64,000 bases of DNA from assembly GCA_020747015.1 (NCBI GenBank), contig JAGTJM010000005.1, positions 1,054,001 through 1,118,000 on the forward strand, given 5' to 3'. Positions 47,617-59,941 of the stretch are shown in pieces (position 1 is the first letter of the stretch; each line of letters opens with the position of its first letter). This stretch comes from Pyrenochaeta sp. MPI-SDFR-AT-0127 (taxonomy: Eukaryota > Ascomycota > Dothideomycetes > Pleosporales > Cucurbitariaceae). The notes under the pieces are model-generated. The model saw only the letters and a program-made list of their open reading frames with translations. It was not told where the DNA came from and searched no databases. The position numbers and the translations under genes are program-made.

Positions 47617-48489
47617 ATGGGTTTTCTCAACAACCTCGTCTCTGAGTTCACACATTCAGGCCAACAGGGCCAGCAACAGCACGGGAGTTCCCAGGGCGGA
47701 AACAACCCACCGCCCGTTTCTCCACCATGGTGCGAATTATCTATGCGAAAATGCGTGAACGGCACACACTGACTTTGTGTTCTCGGCTTTCAGGTTCGCA
47801 GAGTGGGATGCCCGCGACAATCGATGGCTTTTTGTAAACCAGCAGACAGGCGAGCGGACATTTACGTATCCCGGCCCAGGTTATGGACAGCAACAGGGCG
47901 GTTATGGTGGTAACCAGGGCGGATACAACCAGAATGCATACAATCCGTCTCAAGGCAATTATCAGCAGGAAGAACACAAGAAAGAGGGTGGGAACGGGTG
48001 GAAGTATGCCGCCGCTGGGGCTGCTGGACTAGCTGGTGGAGCGCTCCTGATGCATGAAGGCGAGGAGATGAGTATGTTTCTCCAACATTTGAGCAATATG
48101 TTGTGTACACGGGTATGGTGCTAATGCATTCCTCTTCAGAAGAAGGCTGGGACCGCGACAAGTACCGTCTCGAAAACGATGTGTCCAATTTCCCCGAGAA
48201 CGCTGCGGGATGGACTGGCGAGCAAGTCGGTCGTGCTGAAGGCTTCGGCGACCGCGTCGAGAATCGCTGGGACAACGCCGTTGATGATGTTGAGGACTTT
48301 CCAGAAAATGCTGCCAATTGGACAGGTCAGAAGGTGCAAGAGGTCGAGGACATACCACAAGACGTTGAAAATCGATGGGATAATGCAGTTGATAATGTGG
48401 AAGATTTTGGTGATCGCATGGATAATGCGTATGATGATGGAAGAGACGAGCGGAGGTATGACGACGATAGAAGAGATGGTGACTACTAA
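47617..48489 (+). CDS. WW-like domain, Gly/Gln-rich protein with 36-residue repeats
   Basis: Exons 47617-47729, 47794-48071 and 48140-48489 encode 246 residues. The introns are 47730-47793 and 48072-48139. Residues 38-64 (WFAEWDARDNRWLFVNQQ, then TGERTFTYPGP) resemble a WW domain with the aromatic pattern shifted. A Gly/Gln/Tyr-rich segment and a glycine-zipper-like hydrophobic piece (AAAGAAGLAGGALL) follow. The acidic C-terminal part has a 36-residue unit twice, both containing FPENAA and VENRWDNAVD, plus a partial third copy. Similar Gly-rich/zipper proteins are widespread in fungi without known function. The repeats suggest an elongated or amphipathic binding surface. I do not assign a function. 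Confidence 0.78.
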
Positions 48490-49147
48490 GTGCTAGTGAA
48501 AGTGCCCGATGGAGATAATGGAGATTCGAATATACCACATATTTTCAAAGACCTCACCTCCTGAAGCAAAAAGTCCAAGTGCTGTACGCCCGATTAACTA
48601 CACCTCTCCGTTCCTCAAGCAACTCGCAAGGCAGAATCTGCCTGCAGCCAGCCTCGACCAGACAAGTGGACGGACTATCCTTGGCTTGGTAAATGCGCCC
48701 TATCAACAAGTAGGATGTTGCCGACCCACGTTAGGTTTGGCGCTTGTGTACTCGGTTCCAGGCTGTGGCATGACAACGAACCACAACAGAATACCTGTTC
48801 AAGCAATTCCAGCATGCCAGGGTACCCAAGATCATGAATTATCCAGAACCGAGTATTTAATTGGGGCGTTATGATATGTTTGATTCGCTAGTGCTTGTTT
48901 ACAACTGGATGTCGCAGTCTCAGAGTTGTGCTCGCCGACAGATTTCGTAGGCAGACACAATTGTGATTTCAGGCGTCCCACGATCCTACGCTCGGCAGTG
49001 TCGACTTCCTACATGACCAAAGTCCACATGAATGTGTGTCACGGTGTATGAAACGACTCTTAGATATAAGACGTTGTTGCGCCCCCACAAGTACCACACC
49101 TTCTTATCCATTAAGTCCGCAATCAAACACACACCATTAGTATCACG
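48490..49147. other. Intergenic
   Basis: Promoter of the following membrane protein. Nothing else is recognised. Confidence 0.5.
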
Positions 49148-49934
49148 ATGGCTGTCGTCAACCTCATCGTCAGCTTTATCATCCTCGTAACCTCCCTTGC
49201 CCTTGTCGGTCTCTCCATAAGCACTTTCTACCTTACTGGCCATGCTTTCAAAACGCTCGCGACACACTTCCCAGGCGATGAGTACGTATGGTGGGGGTCA
49301 GGGCCGGGTCCGCTACCATCGGATCCATTCCACATGGTCACGCTTAGTTACGACTGGACCACTGAAAACCTCTTGTGGGTGACGAGTGCGTTTAGCGTGC
49401 TCTCTGGTCTCGTTGGGCTTGCTGTCTTTTTCTTTAGCCTGAGGCAGGCTAGGCAACAATCAGTAATATATGCTCACCCCGTTATTCCACCTGGTACATC
49501 TTCACTAACACTTCTGTTAGACCTACGGAGCGTCGACTAAGCTTACCTCATGGAACCGCCTCCCTGTCGTGGCTCTTACCGCCGTCACATTCTTAACGAC
49601 CTTCATATCCACCATCTGGGTGTTCGTACATCGCGTCGATCTCATGAATTCGACCTGCAACTGGAGAGACGGCCAACAGCCGAACAATCTTTTTGTCTGC
49701 TCACGCGAACTCGTAGCATGCAATGTTGGCCAACTCCTTGTCCCACATGACTATCGCTGGCAGCCGAGGGAAGAGGCGTGTCGTGAGACACATACATCTC
49801 GCATGATCATGATCCCTTTGGCGGCTATCTCGCTTGTGCTGGCTGCGACACATGGTGTGCAGATCTATCTAGAGAAGAAGGCAGAGTCAGAGAGGGCAGA
49901 GGTTAGAGTTGGCAGGCTGCAACAGGAAGATTAG
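49148..49934 (+). CDS. Small four-helix membrane protein, unknown function
   Basis: Exons 49148-49462 and 49521-49934 (intron 49463-49520, GTAATA to GTTAG) encode 242 residues with the join RQQSTYGASTKLTSW. Four hydrophobic helices are visible at about residues 5-28, 76-98, 116-138 and 204-224. The first outer loop holds conserved-looking WWGSGPGP. The second holds CNWRDGQQPNN, VCSRELVACNV and a third Cys that could form disulfides. The topology resembles tetraspan proteins of the claudin/MARVEL kind, but I see no defining signature. It is probably a plasma membrane protein. Confidence 0.75.
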
Positions 49935-52462
49935 GGCAAAGGTGGTATGAAGTATGAAAATGGACGGGAATTGTACATTGTATTATGTGAAACTGAAAGA
50001 ATTCAACCAGGATGGGAATATTGAGGTATGAGTGTGGATTGGCCTAGGGAAAAGAACAGTGCTCAATCACAACGAGAACAGGTATAACGAGACTTAGTGG
50101 ATTGCATATTATATTATGAAGTATTACGAGACTTGAATTTTAATAGTTACAACATCGTCAACTGTGCCTATTAGTATTGACTAAGCAAACTCTGGTCCAA
50201 GTGCTGCTAGGTACCAAAACTCTTACCTTTTGCGATTACGTCTAGGGAGAACCCTAATTTTTTCTGTTCGCAGACAAAGTTAATGAGGGATGACGGGTTC
50301 AGTTGCTAATATCTGTTCCTTCGGCCAGCAGGAAGGCAAGACGTTCCATCAGCCTTGAAAATCAACTGAAACAACCCAAAATTCCCCATCCGTTACAATA
50401 TCATTTTTTGATAGCACTTTAGCATTAACATGCGACTCTCTCTCTCGAACCACAGGATTTCGTGGACGCTGTTGATTTGTTACATTGTCGAGAGGCCGTT
50501 CTGTCCTACAATCTTATGGCGCTGAGCCCATGATCGTAGCTGTAGGCAATCCATCCTCGCGAGTCACCCTCACCTAGACATTCTTGGCTGCTGCTGTGCT
50601 CCATGAAAGAGCGATTGCAAGTCAGTCAAGCACGACATGCCCATACTACTAAATAGAATTCCAAGGATCACTTGTTGAATGATTGAATTTCTATAAAATT
50701 ATCGCCGGCCTTGGAGCGCTCGATTAGTGAAAGGTCCGTGAAATGTCTAAAAGCCACTGATCGAGGGTGATGCATGAAGGAGGGGCAATTGCTACGTTTC
50801 GAGACATGACTTGTGCGAGCGTCCAGATGTATGTTGGTGGCTTTGGTGACAAAAAAGATCAGCCATGTTTATCGCTCAGAAATAGGCTGCAAAACAATCC
50901 AAGTGGGCTAGCTGAGTGAAGCGCAACAGACGCAAAGAATAACGTTGTCCATTCCCCGGCTTTTGAGACTAATATCTGGTGTGTTTGATTGCGGCAGAGC
51001 GATTTTCTTTTGTCCCAATTCTTTCTTATCAATCAAGGAAGAAATGCAACTGTTTGATGACAGTGGTGTCCGGCTCCCATGATCTGCCGATGAGGTGATG
51101 TGGACATATCTATCAGTGGGGCATCCAAACATGCCCCAGCTACAAGGCTAAGAATATTTGATGGTTGATCATCGCACTGTTTCCTCTTCCACAATCGTTT
51201 GAGGTTCATATGAAGAAAAAAGGTCCGAGAACGGCTTTCAGGCTTCTGTATCACCTTAGCCTATAGGTTAAGGTAGGTGTAGACCACATCCATTTCGTGT
51301 CAGCAAACGCTGCTGACGCACTGCGATGAATCCTCATGGATTTATATCTCTAAAATGTGTTTAGCAGATTGAATGAGTCAACAACATCTCAGAGGGGGCT
51401 ACCCAGATCATTAGCATATACCCAGTTAATTGAATCATTGTACGGACATAAGAAGCGCTAATAAGTCTGTTGACTTGAGTTCAGGCCATACATAGTGACT
51501 GACACCCTTTGCTCAAGATTGTAAGACCCGGAACGGGTTCTGCAATCTATCCGTCTCCATTCCTCACTCGGGAGAGTAGCAGTTTGGAGTGATGTATCCA
51601 TTACAAAGTTGGTCCCCGCGACTTTCAGCATGTCTAAACTCGACGCTGTAGCGCCCAGGGCACAGATCCTGGCAGAAGCAGTTTCCAATTGGGTGTCGGC
51701 CCGAGAATCAATGATTCATGAACCAACACGCACTATTTTCCCGTAATCCAGAAGGAATGTTAGATTCTCTGCACATAGATGAAGTTCCGTAGGAACCGCC
51801 GGTATGGTAAGGCGTCCAGTGTGGAGGACTGAGAGATGGGTCGCTACTAGCCCGACATGGTTCGCACATGCGGGGAGAAGAAGTTGATTGGTGAAGAGTC
51901 GGAAACCATCTCTTTCGAATCCTACACTACCAAGATGGTGTTCCCAGTTTGCGGGGTAGGATCCCACGGTAGCTGTACCTATCATTCGCCAGCACACCAT
52001 CTTCCCGAATGAGGGAAAGCGTATATCATTTGAGAGTGGAGCATAGGTTGGTTTGCTCAAGGTAAAATCCAGATGACCTAGCTGCGGGTCGATTCTCGCC
52101 CGACTATACGAGCGGATGGTCGGACAAGCCAACTGTGTGAGGTAGGTCATGACCAATAGAATACCTTCCCGGTTACACACCTGCTTAATAGATGATGGCT
52201 CTACTGGTGCTATAAGGCGAAGGATCAAGTTGCATTGCAGTTGACCATTGCAATCTCAACAAGATGACGGTTTTTGACACGTTGAGGTATTTTCCGCGGA
52301 AGAGGGGGCTCCTAGACATGAATAACAAGTATGGATAAAGTATAAGAACGTACATGTACTTGCACGAAACACACGAAACCCTTACAACGAACAACATACA
52401 TCTTCAAATCCAATTCCACCTAGCTTTAAGTTTGATCTTCAAGTGACCTTTAACATTTCATC
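49935..52462. other. Gene-poor 2.5-kb stretch
   Basis: No supported gene. A minus-strand frame of 170 codons (52228-51716) has no recognisable domain and weak start context. The sequence is moderately AT-rich but not as depleted in CpA/TpG as the right edge of the window. Confidence 0.45.
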
Positions 52463-52879
52463 ATGAAGTTCATTGTTCAACTCTTCACCACTGCGGCTCT
52501 CATCAGTACTGCATTCGCAGTTCCGACTGGTCAGTCTCACTATTTCTTTTTTAAGCATTACTGCTACCAACATTGTTTCACTTCACCTTTTGAGCAAAAT
52601 TAACAGTCCAATTCCAACAGCAGCAGAGTCCAACTCCATCGAAGTCCGTGATGCCGAAACCGACGCTGTCATCCAAGGAATGGTAAGCTACCCTATCCGC
52701 CTTACATCATTTTGTCACATCTGTCAAAATTGGCCGTATGCTTACTATGATAGTTCATTGATAAGCGCCAAGTATGCTACTGCTATGGTGGAACATGCAC
52801 CCCTGGGTGCTATGGTAAGAAGGAGAAACGTCAAGTTTGCTACTGCTATGGAGGAGTCTGCACACCAGGATGTCATTGA
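52463..52879 (+). CDS. Secreted precursor with two Kex2-flanked four-cysteine peptides
   Basis: Three exons, 52463-52529, 52621-52682 and 52754-52879, encode only 84 residues. The introns are 52530-52620 (GTCAGT to AACAG) and 52683-52753 (GTAAGC to GATAG). Residues 1-19 are a signal peptide (MKFIVQLFTTAALISTAFA). A short acidic pro-region ends in DKR. Then comes peptide 1 (QVCYCYGGTCTPGCYG), a KKEKR processing site, and peptide 2 (QVCYCYGGVCTPGCH), which ends the protein. The KR sites fit Kex2 cleavage and would expose N-terminal Gln, which often cyclises. Each unit has four Cys (C-x-C-x5-C-x3-C), enough for two disulfides. The overall design matches fungal Kex2-processed repeat proteins and some RiPP precursors, but I recognise no named family and no UstYa/DUF3328 gene is nearby. 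The first acceptor is a tandem CAGCAG, so one Ala may be optional. In an unspliced reading the Cys repeats fall in another frame and are easily missed. Confidence 0.82.
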
Positions 52880-53841
52880 GCGAGTTTATGACTGTCGCCA
52901 AGCACGGGAAAGCATTCCATCTCTTGTAGTACTTTAAAGCTATGCAAACACTGAGAAATTCAACATTTCATAGTGCCTTGTCAAAATCCACCGTGTGTCG
53001 CTGTAACCTGTTTAGAGGGCCAAGTAACCGCTACACTGCTCCCAAAAACTTTCTACTTTGTGCATCTGATAGTCGCCCTACTCGCAGAACTTATATTATC
53101 ATTGTGAAATATTCAAACGGTGTAAACTGCAACTAGTACGCATCTCTACGCATCTTGGATATTGAAGTTGTGTCATGCCAGAGAAGTTGGCCAGATATTG
53201 TCACGCAATAGTTTGGTAACGTGCCGATTTAAAGAAGTTGTGTGACTAGGCAAATATCCATAAGTCTAAATTATCCGAGGCGAGCTATTTAACTAGCATT
53301 AGTCGTCGATAGGATGAGCATATCAAACGCTAAATGCTATTCATGTACCTTACGTTCTGTTCGCTTCTATAATGGAATATGGCACGCAAGAAATGCTATG
53401 ATGTGTATATGGGAAGAAGAGAGGCTTACTGAGAGCTCGCTAGCTTTTGTTTGTTAGTAATTTTCAACTAAAGCATCGTCTGTCATACAAGATGAATGTA
53501 CTAGTTTTTCCAAACCTGGCCAGGAGATGAATGTAATTTAAAGCTTTTATGTTCATATATATGCATGTTACAGATTTGCGATGTCAAAAGTTCTATGAGC
53601 AGTCCGAACGAGGTTGTTGGGACGCTAAACAACTCTTGGGGTCATACACAGCATTTGCGCATTCACGTTGCCAGTCTTCCAACCCTTCACCTATTTGCAA
53701 TATTTGTTGCTGGGGCAGCAACTTTTGGAAGTCCCTGCCAACACAACCCTATTAATTCCCACCGGAGGACACTCACGTTTCTTTAGCCTTGGCTTTCCTC
53801 CAACCCAGTTTACCACGTTTTATCCACGCTTATCAGTCCCC
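52880..53841. other. Intergenic
   Basis: Spacer between the peptide precursor and the next gene. No further copy of the Cys repeat is seen. Confidence 0.5.
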
Positions 53842-55903
53842 ATGGCTCTACTAGTGTCTCCTGCATGCTCGCACCCAAATATTATCAAGGCAATCGCTAA
53901 ACAGCAAGCTACAAGGCTTCCACCACCAACCTTAACCCAGCCAACTTCTTTGAAGAAAGAATTGAATGTGCCTATGACATTCCAGCAACCACCAGTGCAT
54001 GCAGTGATAAGATCTTCAAAAGCAACGCCAAGGGCCATCTCAGTGGCCTTTCGACAAGCACTGCCGGTACCACGTGTGTCAGCAACAAATTCAAGAGCAA
54101 ACATTGGCACTCAAAAAGCTCCTAGAACGATTGAAAGTGTTGTGCGGTACCAAGTTGATTATGGAAAGGTTACAGAGCCCAAGATCAGTGCGACCAACAT
54201 CCCTAGACCCGTGGCAGTCGCAACCAGAAGACCAAAACCTAGATGTCACTCTCCTACACTCAAGCGCTTGACAAACTCGACCATTCAGCTACGGCAAGGT
54301 ATCGAACGCGATGACACATGCTGGAATCGACCGGCTATGCAAGTCATAAACACATCCACGGAAGATGATGACGCCGCCCATACACTAAGATCAAGAAGAC
54401 AAGCTACAATGCCTGAAAAGTGTACTGTGAAACTCGAAAATACGGATAACGATATGGACGAGGAAGTCACTTCCAGGCGTCAGATATCTGGGGTCAACCT
54501 AATCAGAAGGAGTTTCGGACTTCGAACTGCTTGTTGCCCACGCTACACTAGTAATGTTATCGACAAACCACGCATTCGCCCGCTAGAGATAGAGCCTAAT
54601 CAGAAATTGCTGCATAATCAGAAACGTTGTCTGTTACCTGTTGTGGAATCCAAAGTATGTGTTCACTGACATGTGCATAGAGTTATATAACGGCACCCAC
54701 AATAGTTATAATTCTAGGCTATCGTACCTAACGCACGAGAGGCACCAGAAACAAGCAAAATTATCCATTGGATTCAAAGACCCTTTCACTCGAAGTCCCT
54801 CAACCACAGTCTCTCGTAAAGCACCAAATAACTCATCATACGTGCGTAGCGCAAAGTGCAGTTCACATCTTGAACTAGCTTTAGATGCTAGATCTGAGGT
54901 GGAAAGGGCCTCTAACTTGAAGAACATGTTATCAGCACAGGGGCAACCAAATACCACCTTGCCCACTGTGACGCTGAAGTCAAGAAGCTCTGTACCCCAA
55001 TCGAGATCACTCAAGCAGTCGCCCATCATCTGTAAGATCGAGGAGGACTGCTCCGACGTTCCAGAGACCAATGCTGCAGTGGTAAATGGCAGAGAGTTTC
55101 CATTCACACTCGATTGCAGCGCAAAGTCTTGCAATGGTTCACTAACGCTTAGACCTACCAAGCTAAAGACTGCAAACAAATATGCCATGGCACGCGGCCA
55201 CGGCTATCTGACAACGGCTCAGTTGAGGAACTCTTCATTGGAAGTCTGCAACCGCCCAAGCACGGTGATCGCTTCCAAGCACAAGCGAACTTCAATTCAA
55301 AAATCGAAGGTCCTTGATTCCAAGCCACGCAAGCCTGTGCTTATCTCTTGTCTCCGCCAGCCAGTCTCTGATTCAAAAACCAAGCGCGTACGATTCATAG
55401 AAAAGTCGGTAATACAACGCTACTACGAGCGAAACGCGCCAGCAAATGAGCTTTGGCTGGATGATAATGACGACTGGACGCCTTTGAAACTCGACGAAGA
55501 ATACCCTGGAAGCCCTCAGGCTAAAGGGTCGACTATGTTCGAACTAAGCGGTTCCGACACCGTAACTCTTAAGCAACGGGTCTTATCCCGTTTCAAGAGC
55601 GTCCAGGAATACGAGAAGCGACGCAAATTAGACGCTGTTGCTCGGGACGAGATACTAGGGCTTGGCCAGCTAGAGTATGGTAATGCGGACTTCAAAATCG
55701 CTCTCCAATCTACCAAGCTTATAACGGCACACGATATCGGTGTTTTCCAAAATCCTTCCGAAATTGGCATGAAAGGCATACCGGCCACCACCTTCAATCC
55801 AGATAACGGCCCGTTGCTAGTCTTTGGTGCGTTCAAAGTACCATTTACGAACGTGGTTGTTCCTACAAAGACGGCTCAAGCTTTTAAGAAACCGCTTATC
55901 TGA
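53842..55903 (+). CDS. Basic low-complexity protein with RVxF-like motif, unknown function
   Basis: Exons 53842-54654 and 54749-55903 join over a 94-nt intron (GTATGT to ACCAG with CTAAC 18-22 nt before the end) and encode 655 residues. This is the only join I found that links the two long frames without a stop. The protein is rich in Ser, Thr, Pro, Lys and Arg and mostly disordered-looking. One ordered block near the C-terminus contains SKTKRVRFIEKSVIQRYYER and WLDDNDDWTPLKLDEEYP, then a helical basic piece. KRVRF fits the RVxF docking motif of protein phosphatase 1, so a PP1-regulatory role is possible. That is a guess from a short motif. No signal peptide or membrane helix. The start at MALLVSPACSHP is the first ATG in the frame; the frame is open upstream. 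Confidence 0.6.
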
Positions 55904-57121
55904 GCAGTGTAAGAATTTGACGGTCGGTGGAGAGGGATCAAAAATGAACGCTTGGTCTGAATGCAGCATGTTGATTGGTTGATTTGAATAGAGAACCATC
56001 GGCGTTTGCCTGATCTTAAACCACGATTTGGCTATCTGATAAACCCGAAGCCGTGTAATGACGGTGCAAGGGCATTCTGGGGATAGCATGTGATATGATT
56101 ATCTGCCGACGTATCCTAGCTATCAGCAACCTGACTCAAGGCGGCTCCGGGCAATTGAACGACGGCGCGGGAAATTGGCGAAGCGAAATCGATTTTCGCC
56201 TGGGAAACTCCACAATCATCTGACAAAATATCTTGCATACTAGTGATTGGCCTGGGTGCGGACAAATTCTTCAGTTACGAATCAGATTAGGGCCGTTCAT
56301 ATCCACAAGGCGGGGCGAGTGGTGGGGCCCCGCATTCAGCAATGAATTTTCGGAGAGAAATCTGAAAGAAAGACTACGAGCGATGTATCTTGGTACGGGA
56401 GCGGTGACGGAGGGAAAGACACAGGTTATGAAAACCGTGGACCGGTCGTTTGGCGTTGGAATGAGTTCATCGGTCATGTCCGGTTCCGAGGCATTCATAG
56501 ATAGTAGATAACCTTGTAGCATGGGTAATATATACTATCCCCCTTCGAAGCTGTACCTGTTCAGGTTGCGAGAACCCGAAACCCTGTTTCTAGACACTCG
56601 GGAGCTTTTCTACTTGCGGATCGCCGCCGGTAGAGACTTTGCCGTTTCAACGCTCATCACTTCCACAACACAGGCAAATCAGGCAAATCTCCTGGAAGCT
56701 CGCTTGTCAGCCTGGACCTGATTGGGTGTCTGTTGACGACCAAGCCCACGTGTATCGTGGAGCTCCTGAATGCCGCCAACGTATTTCTCCTGGTGACAAC
56801 CCCGAATCCCAGGTTTTGCCTCTTGAAGACCTGCATATCATTTGCGGAGACGACACGTGAGCTGTTGATTGGGCAATTGTTATCTGGATGATCATGACGC
56901 CATGCTCGAACAGGCATGTGAATTGCGCGCCAAGACCGACGGTCAGCCACTGCCAAGTCTAACTATGGTACACCGAGCGGAGACGACCGCTGAGCTACTC
57001 TGACCTCACGATGGTCATATAAGAAGTGGATTGCCACGGTCATGAGTGCTCTCTGTCACCCCCGCACCGGTCGTCTCCCTTTTATCCGTATTTCGGGGCC
57101 TCTCCTACGACTTATGCGAAA
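55904..57121. other. Intergenic
   Basis: About 1.2 kb without a supported gene. Frames of 60-100 codons on both strands lack recognisable features. Confidence 0.5.
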
Positions 57122-58999
57122 ATGAAGTTCTCCACAAGATCAAGCGTGCCCCTCCTCGCGCTGACAGCACTAACCGCCACTTCAAATGCGGAAGATGCGC
57201 TGTATAGTAGGCGTATGATGAAGCGTGGAATCGATGACAAGGGCAATTATAACATCTGTAAGATAGATGAAACTCCGTGGCCTTCACCGTACTCACTTGA
57301 CTGTAGCCTTTTTCCATGTCAATGATGTTCACGCCCATCTCGACCAGTTCAGCTCATCAGGAACCGACTGCACTAGGCCAGAGCGAGGTTGTTATGGCGG
57401 CTACGCTCGTATTAAGACCGTAATCGACGAGCAACGTCCAAAATACAACGACAGTCTCTGGTTGAACGTTGGTGATGAATTTCAAGGCACACTTTTCTAC
57501 TCTTTCTATGGAGGTGAAAAGATCGCCGAAACACTCAACCAGCTCAATTTCTCTGCCATGACCCTTGGAAACCACGAGTTTGACGCGGGCGACGAAAAGT
57601 TGGGCCAGTTCCTCGAGAATCTGACATTTCCTATCATCAGTGCGAATATCCATTCGCAAAATGAGAAGGTCAACAAGAGCGTGAAGCCGTACCACATCTT
57701 CCAAGAGCAGGGCTTGGCTTTGATTGGTGTTACCACGGATGAAACACCAGGAATCAGTAATCCTGACGACTCAACAGTTTTCTCCGACGTTGTCGAGGTA
57801 TGTTAAAAATTCATCGCACACCCTTGCGATTACTAACATGCATCTCACAGGCCGTGCAAGGCGCCATTGACGAAATCAAATCGACAACAAATATCACTAG
57901 GATCGCGGCTATCACTCATATAGGGTATGACAAAGACCAAGAGCTCGCCAAAGCAACCAAAGGACTTCAGCTCATCATGGGCGGCCACAGCCACACGCTT
58001 CTTGGCGACATGCCAAACGCTAAGGGCAAGTACCCAACCATTGTTGAGAATCAGGATGGCGATGAAGTCTTCATTGTTACTGCTTACCGGTGGGGCGAAT
58101 ATGTTGGCTACATCGATGTCACCTACGATCCTCAGGGCAAGATCCTAGCGTACCATGGTGCACCCATTCACATTACGAACACCACTGCGCAAGATCAAAA
58201 ACTTCAGGAACAAATTCAAGAATGGCGCGGCCCATTCGAGGCATTCGCTGCTGAGGTGTTGGGAACTAGCAAGGTCGATCTCGATCAAACCACTTGCCGA
58301 GTGCAGGAATGTTTACTCGGAGACTTTATGGCTGATGCTATGGTCGCATACCGCAAGAACTCCACCCAGGATGTCGACTTTGCTCTTATCAATGCTGGCG
58401 GTATCCGCGCAACTATTGATGAAGGCGATATCACTCGCGGCGAAGTCCTGACCTCTTTCCCCTTCGGCAACGCTGTCGTACAGATTGCTATCAAGGGTCA
58501 AAAGCTCTGGGAAGTCCTCGAGGGTATCGTCACAGGTGTAAACATCGCCAACAAGAAGACGGTCACCTCCTTCTTCCAAGTCAGCTCAGGGATCAAAATC
58601 GAGTGGAACCCCGCAAATGCCAACAATACCAGGCTAATTTCTGTCACCATCGGCGGAAAGCCTCTCGCAAACGATACCACCTACAATGTTGTAACGCTTG
58701 ATTTCATCGCCGGTGGCGGTGACAACTTCTTCGAACCTATGACTGACTTCGTTAACCTTGATACACAAGATGAGGTGCTCGTACAGTATATTGCGTCTCA
58801 GAGCCCCGTCGATATCAAGCTTGATGGTCGTATCTCGAACGTCACTCGTCAAAGGGAGGGTACGCCTGGATCCGGCAATGGTACCTCGCCGACTTCGAGC
58901 GGAGCGCCGCCTCAGCAGACTGGTGCAGCGACTCGTCTTGGAGCTGGTGCAGTGGGTATCAGCATGTTCGGTGTATTTGCCAGCCTACTCATGCTTTGA
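57122..58999 (+). CDS. GPI-anchored 5'-nucleotidase / metallophosphoesterase
   Basis: Exons 57122-57257, 57307-57797 and 57851-58999 encode 591 residues. The introns are 57258-57306 and 57798-57850, and the joins give NISFFHVNDVHAHLD and VVEAVQGAIDEIK. A signal peptide (residues 1-22) is followed by a dibasic propeptide region. The N-terminal calcineurin-like domain has the metal ligands HVNDVHAH, NVGDEFQGT, LGNHEFD and GGHSH. The C-terminal 5'-nucleotidase domain has CLLGDFMADAM, NAGGIRATI, FPFGNAV and FIAGGGDNF. A Gly/Ser/Thr/Pro stalk and a hydrophobic tail (AVGISMFGVFASLLML) form a GPI signal. The enzyme releases phosphate and nucleoside from extracellular nucleotides. Many N-glycosylation sequons are present. 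The ligand set looks complete. Confidence 0.93.
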
Positions 59000-59941
59000 A
59001 AATCTGGGGGATGTAATGTACAATACTTGAACGACATGAATAAGCGGCAACCATGATGACACACTAATGAAAAAATTTCAGTCAGTCTATTGACTTTTTT
59101 CTCCTTTTCCTATAAATTCGGCGATGAAGTTACTTAATAGGATGGTGTGTGACTTTGATTGCAGGTGCATAGCCTAGCCTCGCCGCTGGCTGCAGTGCAC
59201 CTGTCGGCTGCGCCACCCTCGGCATGTGCTGGAGCCTTATCGAGGTCGCTATCCATGTCATCACATTTTCCCATCTCTCTGACCTGAAACTGTAGTCCTC
59301 TTCCCCATGCTCTTCAATTATAAGGGCATTTGAGGGCTTGGCTGATCCGCGCACAAAATGCTTTTACAGAGGTTAACGCAAGCAACGGAATTAATCGACT
59401 GCCGATCTCATGACTACTCCAACGCCTTACAGAATACTGTCACATATTCGGGACTCGGAGGAATTATTTATGACGAGTATTCTGGGGTATCCGAGCATAT
59501 TGCTTGCGTTGAGGTGCGTCTTGCGCCACGATTTTTTCCCTCAGCCTCGCAGCTTGCCTTATCCAGGGCTGCGGGTGGTTTTCAACTGGCCAGCGTATCA
59601 GCTTTCGTTCTTTTAGCCCCCAAAGCATAGACGTCAGGCATGCCCTGCATCCGTGTCTGGCGCCTATTCAGCCAACAAATAGTCGTCACAAGTAGCAAGG
59701 TGGGGACTGAAACTTGGCTGACAGCTTGAGCCTCCTTCACATCGTCACTCAGCGCCTCCTCTTTTGACATACAAGCACTTCTCAAGCGACACATATCACA
59801 TCCTTGTCCCCCACTGCTTCCATCTTATCTTCCGATTTTTAGCTTAGCTTTGTGTCACTTTGCACTTCCACCCTACGATTCAGCAGACGCATGTCTGCTT
59901 TTAGCTAACCCGGACGTGTTCTTTGCAATATCTCGAGGAGT
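59000..59941. other. Intergenic
   Basis: About 0.94 kb, CT-rich towards its right end just before the next start codon, as is common in fungal promoters. No gene is seen. Confidence 0.5.

Noticed and set aside
51716..52228. Minus-strand frame of 170 codons in the gene-poor stretch
   Set aside because: No motif, no supporting splice structure, ordinary chance length for this spacer.
52473..52937. Unspliced 154-codon frame over the Cys-peptide gene
   Set aside because: It reads through both introns in the wrong frame and loses the signal peptide and the Cys repeats; the spliced model explains the sequence better.
54285..54470. Minus-strand frame inside the basic protein gene
   Set aside because: Shadow of the coding strand; Ser-rich complement of an acidic stretch.
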